From the NCBI GenBank assembly GCA_023432225.1, contig JAEYUW010000036.1:1-64000 (forward strand): a stretch of 64,000 nt of DNA, read 5' to 3'. Every line of letters starts with the position of its first letter. Positions within the stretch are counted from its first letter, which is position 1. The notes below the pieces were generated by a model that worked only from the letters and a program-made list of their open reading frames with translations, did no database searches and was not told the DNA's origin. The stretch is from Verrucomicrobiota bacterium. GTDB lineage: Bacteria > Verrucomicrobiota > Verrucomicrobiia > Opitutales > Opitutaceae. The position numbers and the translations under genes are program-made. Of the stretch, positions 32,798-41,769 are shown piece by piece.

Positions 32798-35700
32798 TCA
32801 TTGTCGGACGATTTTCAGGCGGAAGAAGAGGGGGGCGCCGACCGTGGTGGGAGTGTGGAGGGCGCGCCAAGAGCCGGGGACGCCGGCGGGCTCCTGGGCG
32901 ATGTCGTTGCTCGTCCAGGAGCTCAGGTTCGTGGAGCGCTCCACCACATAGTCGAGGTCCAGCCGGTCTGGAGCTCGGGTGTAGGTGAACTCCCACGCGG
33001 TCGCGCCGGCACCCACGGGCGCGGCGATGTCGGTGGGGCGAATCGACGTGGGGTCCAGCGGATCTGTGCCGAAGGCATATTCGACGAGATTGGTTTGGCC
33101 GTCGCCGTCCGGGTCGGCGTTCGGGCCGGAGATCGCGTCATCGGTGGCGCCGACGGACGCGAAGTGCGCGGCGCGCCAAGTGGGGAAGGTCTCCACGACG
33201 CGGATGGTGCGGCTGGTCGTGGCCGCCTCGTGATTGGTGTCGCCGGCTTGCTGGGCGCGGAGGACGACGGAACCGGTGCCGGTGGGAGTGAGCGTGCTGC
33301 CGGAGAGGGACGCCGGGCCGCTGGTGATGCTGAGTGAGACGGGCAGACCGCTGTCGGCGGTGGCGGTCACGGTCGCGGTGCGGTCGTCGCGGATGGTTTC
33401 CGCGGCAGTGAGCGTGATTTGCTGACTGGCGGGCAGGATGGTCAGGAGAGCGACGCGCGAGCCGAGGGCGTAAGGATCGGTGACGGTGGCGAGGACAGTG
33501 TATTGGCCCGCCGCGGTCGGGGGCGTGGACTGGCCGTCGTAGGAGACGACGACGCTCGCGGCGGAGCTGCTGGTCCATGTCACCGCGTGGGGCTGGCCGT
33601 CGTAGGTGTGCAGCAGGCCCCCAAGGACGAGATCGACGGCGGCTGGCGAGACATCGAAGCTTTGATAGTAGCTGTCGGAGGTCGGTCCGTAGAAGTCGTT
33701 ACCTGCCTGGCTGGCCTTGAATCGAACGGTGCCGACGCCGGTCAGCGTCATCTGGTTCCCGGTGATGGTCGCCGGGCCGGAGAGAACGGTGTAGGTAATG
33801 GGGAGGCCGACGCTGCTGTTCACCGGTCCGATTGTGAACGGCGTGGAATCGAATGTCCGCGCCCATTGGGAGGGCAGATTGATCGATTGGGAACCGCGCG
33901 TCATCGTCAGGCGGATGACGCGGGAAAGCGCGGTGCCGGCGCTGTTGGTCACGACGACGTCGTAGCCGCCGGCCGAGGCGAACGTGAGATTGGCGAGCGT
34001 GAGCGAGGAGCTGTTGGCGCCCGGGATCGGCGTGCCGTCCTTGCGCCATTGATAGCTCGCGGTCGTCGACGAGGTCACGGTGACGTAGAAGTAGGCGCTG
34101 TCGCCATAGCCCCGCGTCAGGTCGGAGGCGTCGGCGATGATCTTGGGCAGCCCGGCAATTACGGAGATAGAGCCCGAGTCGCGCGCGCCAAAGTCGGATA
34201 AGCCGGCGGGGTTGCGCGCGCGCACCCAGTAATAGTAGAGCGTTCCGGGCGTCGCGGTCGCGTCGTAGTAGAGCGGCGTGCGGACGTCGGTGGCGAGTTG
34301 CGTGGCGGCGGAGACCTCCGTCGTGGAGGCGCGCCACACTTCATAGCTCATGGCGCCGGCGACGCCGGTCCAGGTGACGAGCACCGAGCCGGCGACGCTG
34401 CCGTCGGAAGCAGTGACCGAGGTGATCGCGGCCGGAGCGCTCGCGCTCGCCTCCCACAATCGCGTCGGTTGAAGCACGGCGGCGTCCGCGCGCGAGAGCC
34501 CGAGCTGACCGGTGCCGTTGGCGCCGACCGTCCAGACCGCGCCGGTCGAATCGGCGAACAACGTGTGCGAGCCGCCAGCCGCGACGAGAGTGGCATTGGT
34601 CGAGAGGAGAAAGGGCGAGGTGCGGGCCGTGGTGTCGCCGGTGCCGAGTTGGCCGCTGTCGTTCCGCCCGAGGGTCCAGAGTTTGCCGTCGCTGGTGAGG
34701 TAAGCGATGTGGCCGCCGCCGGCGGCGAACCGGGCGACATCGCTCGCGAGCTGCACCGGCGATTCGGCGCGCTGATTGAGGGCGATGGCCGTGCCGAACT
34801 CGCCGTTGGCGTTGAGCCCCATGCCCCAGAGCGTGCCGTCGTGTTTCAGGAAAAGCGTGTAGTGGACCGCTGCGGCGGCGGCTTTGACGTTGGTGGCGAC
34901 GGTGGTGGGCGTGCTGCGCGAGGTGGTGTCGCCGGTGCCGAGCTGGCCGTAGTCGTTGTTGCCGGCGGCGCGCAGGGTTCGGTCCGCCATGATGAAGAGC
35001 GAGTGCGATTCGCCAGCGGCGATGTCGGCGACGTTGGCGAGCACTTGCACGGGATTGCTGCGATTGGTCGTGGTGGTGTCGCCGAGCTGGCCGGTGGTGT
35101 TGAGGCCCGCGGCCCATGCGGTGCCGTCCTTCTTCAGGAAGAGTGTGTGGTAACCGCCGGCGACGACGGCCACGGCGTCGCGGGGTTGTCGTGACATCAG
35201 GCCGGAGCTGCCGAGCGTCTGACCGTAAGTGTTGCTGCCGCCGGAATAAATTCCCCCGCCGGAATCGAGCAGCAAGGTGTGGCGGGAGCCGGCCGCGACT
35301 CCGATGAGCGGTTGGGAACCGATATCGCTGACCGGCGGGTCGATGCGGGTGGTATAGTTGCCGAAACCGAGTTGGTGCTGGCTGTTGGCACCCATGCCGC
35401 GCACCGCGCCGTTAGCCATGAGCAGCACGCTGAAATCGGCGCCGGCGGCCAAGCCGTTCGCGGCGAGAGAAGGCAGCACCGTGACGGTGGCAGGGGCGGA
35501 CTCGACGGCGCCTCCGTCACCGGTGACGACGACCGTGTAGGTGCCCGCGCTGTCCGACCGGCCGGGGATCGCGAGGCCGTTGCTCGTGGCCCCGGAGATC
35601 GGTGTGCCCTCGTGATACCACTGGTAACGCAGATTATCGCCGCTGGCCCAGACGACGAGGGACGACTGACTCCCGAGTGCGACCGTGGCGTTGACGGGCT

Positions 35701-38700
35701 GCGTGAGGATGACGGTCGCGTTGGCCACCAGGGTGACGATCGCCTCGCGCGAAATGACGCTGCCAGCGGAGTTGGAAACGATGCAGCGGAAACGCGTGCC
35801 GTTGCGCTCGGCAGACAGCCACTGGAGCGTGAGCGCTTCCGACTGCCTGCCGGAATGCGGATAGCTTTCGGCAATATCCTGCCACTCGCTGCCGCCGGGG
35901 GGCAGTTGTTGCCAGCGGTATTGGGGAATCGGATCGGCGGTCGCCGCGACGCGAAATACGGCGGAGCTGACGGCCGCGATGTCGGCAGGTTGCGTCGTAA
36001 TCACGGGGGCGGACGCGGCACCGGCGTGGCCGACGGCAGGTGCGCTGGGCGCGGTCGTGCCCGCCGGCGTCGTGACGCGCACGAAGTAACGATAGTCGAC
36101 TCCCAGAGTCGCCGTCATATCGGCGTAGAAGGGCTGGGTGAGGCCGCTCGCGAGTGAGGTGGCGGCAGCGGGATCGTCGGTGGTGCCGCGCAGGATTTCG
36201 TAGCGGACGGCGCCGAGCACCGGGGTCCAGCTGACGAGGGCGGCGCTGCGAGCGCTGTTCACTGCCACGGTCGGTGGCGTCGCCGGCAACGGCGGCGCGA
36301 GTCCTTCCGCCAGCTTCGTCCAGCGCATGTAGGCGGTGCCGTTGATCGTGCCGGCGATCCACAGGGAGCCGTCAGCGCGCACGAAGGCGGAAACGCCGCC
36401 GCCGGCCGCGATGCTCGCGGCGCCGTCGGCGATCTGACGCAGCGCGACGGCGGCGGTTTGGGTGCCGTCGCCGAATTGGTAGTTCCCATTGGCGCCTGCG
36501 GCCCAGACGGTGCCGTCGCGTCGCAGGAGCAAGGTGTGAGTCGAGCCGACGGCGATGGCTTTGACCTCGGTCGCGAGCCGGCGAGGCGTCGACTGATTGG
36601 TCGTGGTGCCGTCGGCGAGCTGGCCCGCCGAATTGCCGCCCAAGGTCCACGCAGTGCCGTCGCGCTTCAGGTAAACGATGTGTTCGGCGGCGTGGACTTG
36701 GACGACGTCCGTGTCCACCGCCGTCGGTGTCAGCGCTTTGGCGTCCAGGAAAGATCCCAATCTCCAGAGCGTGCCGTCGGCCGTGACGAACCAGGTGCCG
36801 TGGCTGCCGTTGGCGGCGGCGGAAATCACGGAGGAGGCGATGAGTCGCAGCGGAACGGAGTAGTTGTTCGTGCCGAGTTGTCCGACGTCGGATTGGCCAC
36901 TCCCGCGCAGTCGACCCTCGCGGTCGAGCACGAGCATGTGGGCCCAGCCCCAGGCGGCGTCGGCGGCGTCGAAGGCTAGGCGGCGCGGGAAAACCATGAG
37001 GGAATCCTGCCCGGCGGCGAAGAGCTCGGGGAAATTGCCGCCGCCCAGGACGTAGGTAGCTCCGTCGGCGGCGAACAGCGTGGTGCCGGTGTGGGCCGCC
37101 GTCACGTGGGCGATGCCCGCGGCGATTTGCTTCGGATCGGCACCGGCGGCCTGCCAGGCCGAGCCGTCGGCGCGCACGAAGGTAACGCTCGTGTTGTTCG
37201 CGGCCACTTGGGTGACCGCGGCGGGGCCGGCGACGCTGACACCGCTGGGCTCGGACGTGACCGTGCCGCCGGGATTGGTGACGATCACGCGGAACCGTGC
37301 ACCGGCGTGCGCGGCGTCGAGCGCAGCGATGGCGAGCCGCGCCGTGCGTGAGCCGGTAATGTTGCCGTTGTCGGTCAGATCAACCCAGGTGGAGCTGCCG
37401 TTGACGCGCACCTGCCAACGGTAGTCGGGGAGGATGCCGCCGGTGGTCTCGACCCAAAAGGCCGCCGGCCCGCCGGCCGTGCCCGCCACGTCCGTCGATC
37501 GGCGCAAAATGTCGGGCGGCACCGAGCGGTCGGTTGCCGCGATGGGTGCGAGGGACGACGCGGCGAGCACCTGATAGGCGGGGACGTCGGCTTGCGCCGT
37601 GGCGACGAGCAAGCGGTCGGATTTCAGGCGGAGGATGCGCAGGGGGCGGCCGGGAAGCGTCACGGAGCGGACCAGTTGCCGCTCGGGAATGGACCAGCTC
37701 TCGACCACCGTGCCTTCGAGCGAGGGCCGGATCGTGTGCAAACGATCCTCGGACCAGGCGGCGTCGGTGTGGGCCCGCGCGATGTAGCCAAGCTCCGTCA
37801 TGTCCGAACTGCGGATGATGCGGCCGTTGCCGAGGCTGACCCACGCGCCGTCGGGCGAGGGGCGAACCGGAGCGATCCAGTAATCGTCATGATAGGGCGT
37901 CTCAGCGATCGCCGGGCGGAAATCGCCGGTCGACTCGATCTGCAGGTAAAGCAGCTCGGAAGCAGAGGTGTCGCGGAGGAAATACAGTCGATTGCGGGCG
38001 GCAGACCACTCGTAGCCGAAGCTGCGACTGGCGTTGAAATTCGGATGTTTGGCGGCGAGGGTGCCGGAAGCGTCGAGGAGCAGGTGCTCGGCGCCGCCGC
38101 TGTAGCTGTAGTCGCTCAGTTGCGTGCCGGCGGCGATTTTCGGCCCGGCCACGGCCAGGGCGCTGAGCACTCCCACGCTGCGATAAAAGGGCGTTGCCGG
38201 CGCCGGCTCGGCACCGAGGCTTTGCGCGGCGAGTTGCCGGACGTCGGTCTCGAACAGCGCGCGCTGGTGGACGGAGTCGATGGCAAAGAGATTCGGCCAA
38301 CTTGCGAGGGGAACGGCATCGCCGTAGCCGCCGGTGACGGAGGACCAGCGAAAAATATTCCGGTGGAGGCGGCTGAGGACGAACACGGTGCCGTCGTCGG
38401 CCACTTCGAATTGCGGCGAGGGCAGCGGCAGGGCGCGGGCGTCGAGCGCGGCGGCGGGCGAGGGCGCGACGAGATCGGCGGGCGTCGAGCGCGTGACGAG
38501 TGGCGCGGCACCGGAAGTTTCCGGCTGACGGAAAAGGAGCAGATCGCCGGAGGCTTTGCGCCACAGGCGGTCGGCGCGGAAACCGAGGGAGCGGGAGCGG
38601 AGTTCGCGGAAAGAGGAATCCAACTCGGCGAGGCGGCCGGCTTGCAGCGTGTAGAAGCCGCCGGGGCGTTCGATCGCATCGTCGAGGCCGGTGCCGAGGC

Positions 38701-40513
38701 CGGTGACGCGATCCAGCGAGTCGATCTGCAGAATCCCGCCGGAGCCTTGGGCAATGAACGCGCCCGCGCGCAGCATCCACGTGCGGCCGCCGGCCGGCAG
38801 CTGGTTCAAGCTGATCCGGCGTAGCTGCGCGGGCGTGCCGTCGAGGTTGAACGGCAGCACGGCGGGATCGTAGTTCGTGTCGCTGCCGCTGATGTTCCGG
38901 CCAATGAGCGCGCGCGCGACCGGATCGAAAGTGAAGTTGCCGGAGAAGGTGTAGGTATAGGTTTGCTGGGCGATCTGCTGACCGGTCGAGCGACGGAGGG
39001 TCGTCACGCGGGTCTGCGCGCTGGAGATGACTTCGGCGACGACGAGCACGTCGTCGAACGTTCCCAGTGCGCTGATGGGCGAGCTGCCGGTCCAGAAGAC
39101 CGTGGGCGCAGTGAAATCGCGCGCGTAACGCGTGACGGTGTTCGTGGTGGCGACGTAGAGGGCGTCTGATGCGAATACGACGGCGGTGGGCGTGGCGGGC
39201 AGCGTCCACGGCGTCAGCCACGTCTCGGTCGCGAGATCGTAGCGCAGGATGCGAGGCACGTCGGCGAAGGTGAAAGAGATGACGCCGTCGCTTTCGCGGG
39301 CGTCGATCCAGTGATGAGCGGGCGTGGTTGTGTCCGAAAGGGGCACGACGTGCAGGGTGGGTCCGAGGGTCGTCCCGGCGCTGTTGGTGGCGGCGAGAAA
39401 ATAGTCGGCGAAGTCGGCGGCGCCGACGTTCGTCAGCGTGAGGCTGGTTGCGGTCGCGCCGGGCAGCGGCACGCCGTTGCGATACCATTGGTAGGTGGCA
39501 GGAGCGGCGCTGTTCACGCTCATGGTCAGGGTGGTCGTGCCGCCCCAGCGGACGCTGCAGGGCGTGTAGTTCAGAGACGAGAGTGCGGGGGGCGGCGCGG
39601 GGACGACGTTCAATTCGACGGCCGTGGTGAAGCTGTCGCCGGCGGTGTTGGAGACGCGCGCTTGATAAAGTCCGGCGTCCTCGGGTTGCACACTGTTGAT
39701 CGTGAGGTCGGCGGAAGTGGCGTTGGCGATCGAGTTGCCGTTGTGCAGCCATTGAAACGCGGGGAAGGTGACGGAGGTGGCCGCGACGGAGAAGCTCGCC
39801 CGTTCGCCGATCGCGCGGGTGAGCGGTTGCGGCTGGAGGGTAATGACCGGCAGCACGATGATCCGGAGCGTCGCATCGTTGCTCGTGATCGAGCCGAGGG
39901 GGTTGGAAACGACCACGCTGTAGGTGCCTTCGTCCGCGAGTTGGATATTGGTCAGCGTGAGGGTGGCGGAGTTCGCGTTGGCGATTGGGTTGCCATTTTT
40001 TCGCCATTGGTAGGAAAGCGGCGCCGTGCCGGAAACCCAAGCGGTGAACTGGACGGTGCTGCCGGCGATGCCGTTTTGAGGGATCACGGACTGCCAGAAA
40101 CTCGGAGCGCGTGGCGTGACCGTCAGGAGCGACTCGTCGCTCGTGACCGTGCCGGCGCGGTTCGTCACGATGCAGCGGAAGCGATCTCCGCTCATCGCGT
40201 AGGTGACGGTGTCGATCGAGAGATAGTTGGATTGCGGATCGCGGAACGGCGGCGTGGCGGGGACGTCGTCCCACGATGCCGAGCCGCTGGCGCGGCGTTG
40301 CCATTGGTAGGTGGGCGCGGGATTTCCGGTCGCGTAGATGTAGAAGGAGCGGCTGCTCCCGTCAGAGACGGTCGCGTTGCCCGGCTGCTGGGCGATCGAG
40401 GGCGGAACGTCGTCCGCCGTTTGGGCCGCGAGGAACGACGGCAAAACGGCGGCGAGCGAGAACACCACGCCAGCGATACGGCGGATAAAATTCGGAAGAA
40501 AATGAAGGATCAT
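32798..40513 (-). CDS. Giant secreted protein with Ig-like, FN3 and RCC1-repeat blocks
   Basis: 2571 residues from the start at 40513, which gives a signal peptide (MILHFLPNFIRRIAGVVFSL...). Order by eye: four Ig-like domains (to about 390; QPGNATVSDGSSRSFYIYA, APLSYQWRKNGNPI), a propeller-like region (about 391-1005), an Ig-like domain, a first block of RCC1-type repeats (about 1098-1411), FN3, two Ig-like domains, a second RCC1 block (about 1688-2021; AAGNNDYGQLGTGDT), FN3, Ig-like and bacterial Ig/MBG-like domains (to about 2370). The C-terminal region contains NADPDGDGQTNLVEYAFGTD, a calcium-binding-like motif common at the ends of verrucomicrobial secreted proteins. It is probably surface-attached or secreted and has no visible enzyme motif. 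The role is unknown; adhesion or binding of polymer is a guess. Confidence 0.85.
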   Translation of the reverse strand: MILHFLPNFIRRIAGVVFSLAAVLPSFLAAQTADDVPPSIAQQPGNATVSDGSSRSFYIYATGNPAPTYQWQRRASGSASWDDVPATPPFRDPQSNYLSIDTVTYAMSGDRFRCIVTNRAGTVTSDESLLTVTPRAPSFWQSVIPQNGIAGSTVQFTAWVSGTAPLSYQWRKNGNPIANANSATLTLTNIQLADEGTYSVVVSNPLGSITSNDATLRIIVLPVITLQPQPLTRAIGERASFSVAATSVTFPAFQWLHNGNSIANATSADLTINSVQPEDAGLYQARVSNTAGDSFTTAVELNVVPAPPPALSSLNYTPCSVRWGGTTTLTMSVNSAAPATYQWYRNGVPLPGATATSLTLTNVGAADFADYFLAATNSAGTTLGPTLHVVPLSDTTTPAHHWIDARESDGVISFTFADVPRILRYDLATETWLTPWTLPATPTAVVFASDALYVATTNTVTRYARDFTAPTVFWTGSSPISALGTFDDVLVVAEVISSAQTRVTTLRRSTGQQIAQQTYTYTFSGNFTFDPVARALIGRNISGSDTNYDPAVLPFNLDGTPAQLRRISLNQLPAGGRTWMLRAGAFIAQGSGGILQIDSLDRVTGLGTGLDDAIERPGGFYTLQAGRLAELDSSFRELRSRSLGFRADRLWRKASGDLLLFRQPETSGAAPLVTRSTPADLVAPSPAAALDARALPLPSPQFEVADDGTVFVLSRLHRNIFRWSSVTGGYGDAVPLASWPNLFAIDSVHQRALFETDVRQLAAQSLGAEPAPATPFYRSVGVLSALAVAGPKIAAGTQLSDYSYSGGAEHLLLDASGTLAAKHPNFNASRSFGYEWSAARNRLYFLRDTSASELLYLQIESTGDFRPAIAETPYHDDYWIAPVRPSPDGAWVSLGNGRIIRSSDMTELGYIARAHTDAAWSEDRLHTIRPSLEGTVVESWSIPERQLVRSVTLPGRPLRILRLKSDRLLVATAQADVPAYQVLAASSLAPIAATDRSVPPDILRRSTDVAGTAGGPAAFWVETTGGILPDYRWQVRVNGSSTWVDLTDNGNITGSRTARLAIAALDAAHAGARFRVIVTNPGGTVTSEPSGVSVAGPAAVTQVAANNTSVTFVRADGSAWQAAGADPKQIAAGIAHVTAAHTGTTLFAADGATYVLGGGNFPELFAAGQDSLMVFPRRLAFDAADAAWGWAHMLVLDREGRLRGSGQSDVGQLGTNNYSVPLRLIASSVISAAANGSHGTWFVTADGTLWRLGSFLDAKALTPTAVDTDVVQVHAAEHIVYLKRDGTAWTLGGNSAGQLADGTTTNQSTPRRLATEVKAIAVGSTHTLLLRRDGTVWAAGANGNYQFGDGTQTAAVALRQIADGAASIAAGGGVSAFVRADGSLWIAGTINGTAYMRWTKLAEGLAPPLPATPPTVAVNSARSAALVSWTPVLGAVRYEILRGTTDDPAAATSLASGLTQPFYADMTATLGVDYRYFVRVTTPAGTTAPSAPAVGHAGAASAPVITTQPADIAAVSSAVFRVAATADPIPQYRWQQLPPGGSEWQDIAESYPHSGRQSEALTLQWLSAERNGTRFRCIVSNSAGSVISREAIVTLVANATVILTQPVNATVALGSQSSLVVWASGDNLRYQWYHEGTPISGATSNGLAIPGRSDSAGTYTVVVTGDGGAVESAPATVTVLPSLAANGLAAGADFSVLLMANGAVRGMGANSQHQLGFGNYTTRIDPPVSDIGSQPLIGVAAGSRHTLLLDSGGGIYSGGSNTYGQTLGSSGLMSRQPRDAVAVVAGGYHTLFLKKDGTAWAAGLNTTGQLGDTTTTNRSNPVQVLANVADIAAGESHSLFIMADRTLRAAGNNDYGQLGTGDTTSRSTPTTVATNVKAAAAAVHYTLFLKHDGTLWGMGLNANGEFGTAIALNQRAESPVQLASDVARFAAGGGHIAYLTSDGKLWTLGRNDSGQLGTGDTTARTSPFLLSTNATLVAAGGSHTLFADSTGAVWTVGANGTGQLGLSRADAAVLQPTRLWEASASAPAAITSVTASDGSVAGSVLVTWTGVAGAMSYEVWRASTTEVSAATQLATDVRTPLYYDATATPGTLYYYWVRARNPAGLSDFGARDSGSISVIAGLPKIIADASDLTRGYGDSAYFYVTVTSSTTASYQWRKDGTPIPGANSSSLTLANLTFASAGGYDVVVTNSAGTALSRVIRLTMTRGSQSINLPSQWARTFDSTPFTIGPVNSSVGLPITYTVLSGPATITGNQMTLTGVGTVRFKASQAGNDFYGPTSDSYYQSFDVSPAAVDLVLGGLLHTYDGQPHAVTWTSSSAASVVVSYDGQSTPPTAAGQYTVLATVTDPYALGSRVALLTILPASQQITLTAAETIRDDRTATVTATADSGLPVSLSITSGPASLSGSTLTPTGTGSVVLRAQQAGDTNHEAATTSRTIRVVETFPTWRAAHFASVGATDDAISGPNADPDGDGQTNLVEYAFGTDPLDPTSIRPTDIAAPVGAGATAWEFTYTRAPDRLDLDYVVERSTNLSSWTSNDIAQEPAGVPGSWRALHTPTTVGAPLFFRLKIVRQ

Positions 40514-40527
40514 GACGCGAACAGGGG

Positions 40528-40546
40528 ATCGATGTGGAACATCGAT
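40528..40546. promoter_or_regulatory. Perfect inverted repeat 14 bp upstream of the giant gene start
   Basis: ATCGATGT-GGA-ACATCGAT is a perfect 8-bp inverted repeat with a 3-nt centre, in the 392-bp divergent gap 40514-40905. It could be an operator or an mRNA hairpin in the leader. The rest of the gap has AT-rich patches (40660-40690 and 40835-40875) that may hold the divergent promoters; nothing else is recognised. Confidence 0.45.
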
Positions 40547-40905
40547 GCGTTGTTCGAGTGAAGGCGGGGCCCACCGCGGGACACTCGACGGAGAGGTGGC
40601 GATGCAACCAAACCAGTGTGGCGATGGGGGAACAAATGTTTTTCGCGCGCGGTGCGGACGAATTAAGATCGTTTTAAGCGCGGCACAATTTGGCGCGGCG
40701 GGCGTTGCAGACGGGTGAGGCATCAGCGTGCGGTGCGCGCAGTCGGCTCGAGCTGCGGGATTCAATGCACTGCGGCGGCTTTCCCGACGAACGCGCGGGA
40801 CCGCGGCGGCACTTTCGTCCCGAACGCAATCTTCTTTAAGCGAATTTTGGAGCCGCGAGTTTTCGTTGGAAAAGCGGGGCGTCCGAACTTAGCTGAGCGG
40901 TTGTG

Positions 40906-41622
40906 ATGAACCGCGGGGAGCAGGAATTTTTTCAACTGGGCACGGCGACAGCGCCGGCGCCTGAGATCGTCTACGTGCGCAGCGCGCAAGCGCGGCGCTA
41001 TCGTTTGACGTTGCGGCGCGATGGCGTGGCCGTGGCGACGATCCCGTTGCGCGGCAATGAGCGGGAAGCGCAACGCTTCGTCGAGCAGCACCGCGATTGG
41101 CTCGAGCGCGCGCGGGCCAGCCAGGCCAAGCGTCCGCGCGCGGCGGAGATCTGGACGATCGGCACGCACGTGCTCTGGCGCGGCGAAATGCACCAGGTGC
41201 GGGCGGCCGTCGCGGGCGAGAAGCCGCAGGTGAGCGTGGCCGCGGATGTGTTTCGCGTGGCGTCGCTCGAGGGCGATTTGCGGCCGACGCTCGAGGCGCA
41301 TTTTGCGCGACGCGCGAAGATCGAGCTGCCGGCGCGCGCGTGGGAGTTGGCGGCCGAGACCGGCGTCGAGCTCAAGGCGGTGAGCGTGCGCAATCAGCGG
41401 GCCCGCTGGGGCTCGTGTTCGGCGGCGGGCGGCGTGTCGCTGAACTGGCGGCTGGTGCAGACGCCCGACACGGTGCGCGACTACATCATTTATCACGAGC
41501 TGATGCACCTGAAGGAAATGAATCACAGCGATCGCTTCTGGGCGCGCGTCGAGGAGGTGTGCCCGTGGTGGAAGGATGCGGAGCGCTGGCTGAAGCGGAA
41601 CGGTTCGCTGCTGGGGCTGTGA
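40906..41622 (+). CDS. YgjP-type metal-dependent hydrolase (DUF45/M48-like)
   Basis: A 238-residue zinc metallopeptidase-like protein. The fold marker SVRNQRARWGSCS is followed by the zinc motif YHELMHLKEMNHSDRFW (HExxH plus a third His). Members are cytoplasmic; E. coli YgjP is poorly characterised, so the substrate is not known. ATG at 40906 is used; a GTG immediately before it is possible. It is divergent from the giant secreted protein and convergent with the histidine kinase gene. Confidence 0.9.
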   Translation: MNRGEQEFFQLGTATAPAPEIVYVRSAQARRYRLTLRRDGVAVATIPLRGNEREAQRFVEQHRDWLERARASQAKRPRAAEIWTIGTHVLWRGEMHQVRAAVAGEKPQVSVAADVFRVASLEGDLRPTLEAHFARRAKIELPARAWELAAETGVELKAVSVRNQRARWGSCSAAGGVSLNWRLVQTPDTVRDYIIYHELMHLKEMNHSDRFWARVEEVCPWWKDAERWLKRNGSLLGL

Positions 41623-41670
41623 GCGGTGGCGCCGGTGCGGCGCTTGCGCTACGACGGAGGTCGCGCGCGC

Positions 41671-41746
41671 GTGGCGGAAGCCGTGAGGCTTTCGTGGCTG
41701 GCAGGAGCGGTGTGAGCCGTGGCGAAATTCTGACGAATTCCGCTAC
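41671..41746. repeat. Two GTAG-REP elements (AAGCC and AATTC stem variants)
   Basis: Forward element 41671-41694 (GTGGCGGAAGCC-GTGA-GGCTTTCG; GTAG mutated to GTGG) and reverse element 41721-41746 (GGCGAAATTC-TGAC-GAATTCCGCTAC). They fill the 147-bp gap between YgjP and the kinase stop. The stems differ in sequence but are each self-complementary. Confidence 0.8.
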
Positions 41747-41769
41747 GAGACGCGGCGACGCGACCGCGT

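Noticed and set aside
34450..37210. Tandem repeats in the giant gene as CRISPR or DNA satellite
   Set aside because: The periodicity is of protein repeats (RCC1 blades) with degenerate DNA; no constant direct repeats with spacers exist. No CRISPR array was seen in the window.
40528..40546. Inverted repeat as a transcription terminator
   Set aside because: It precedes a start codon by 14 bp in a divergent region and has no T-run, so a regulatory or leader-hairpin role fits better.
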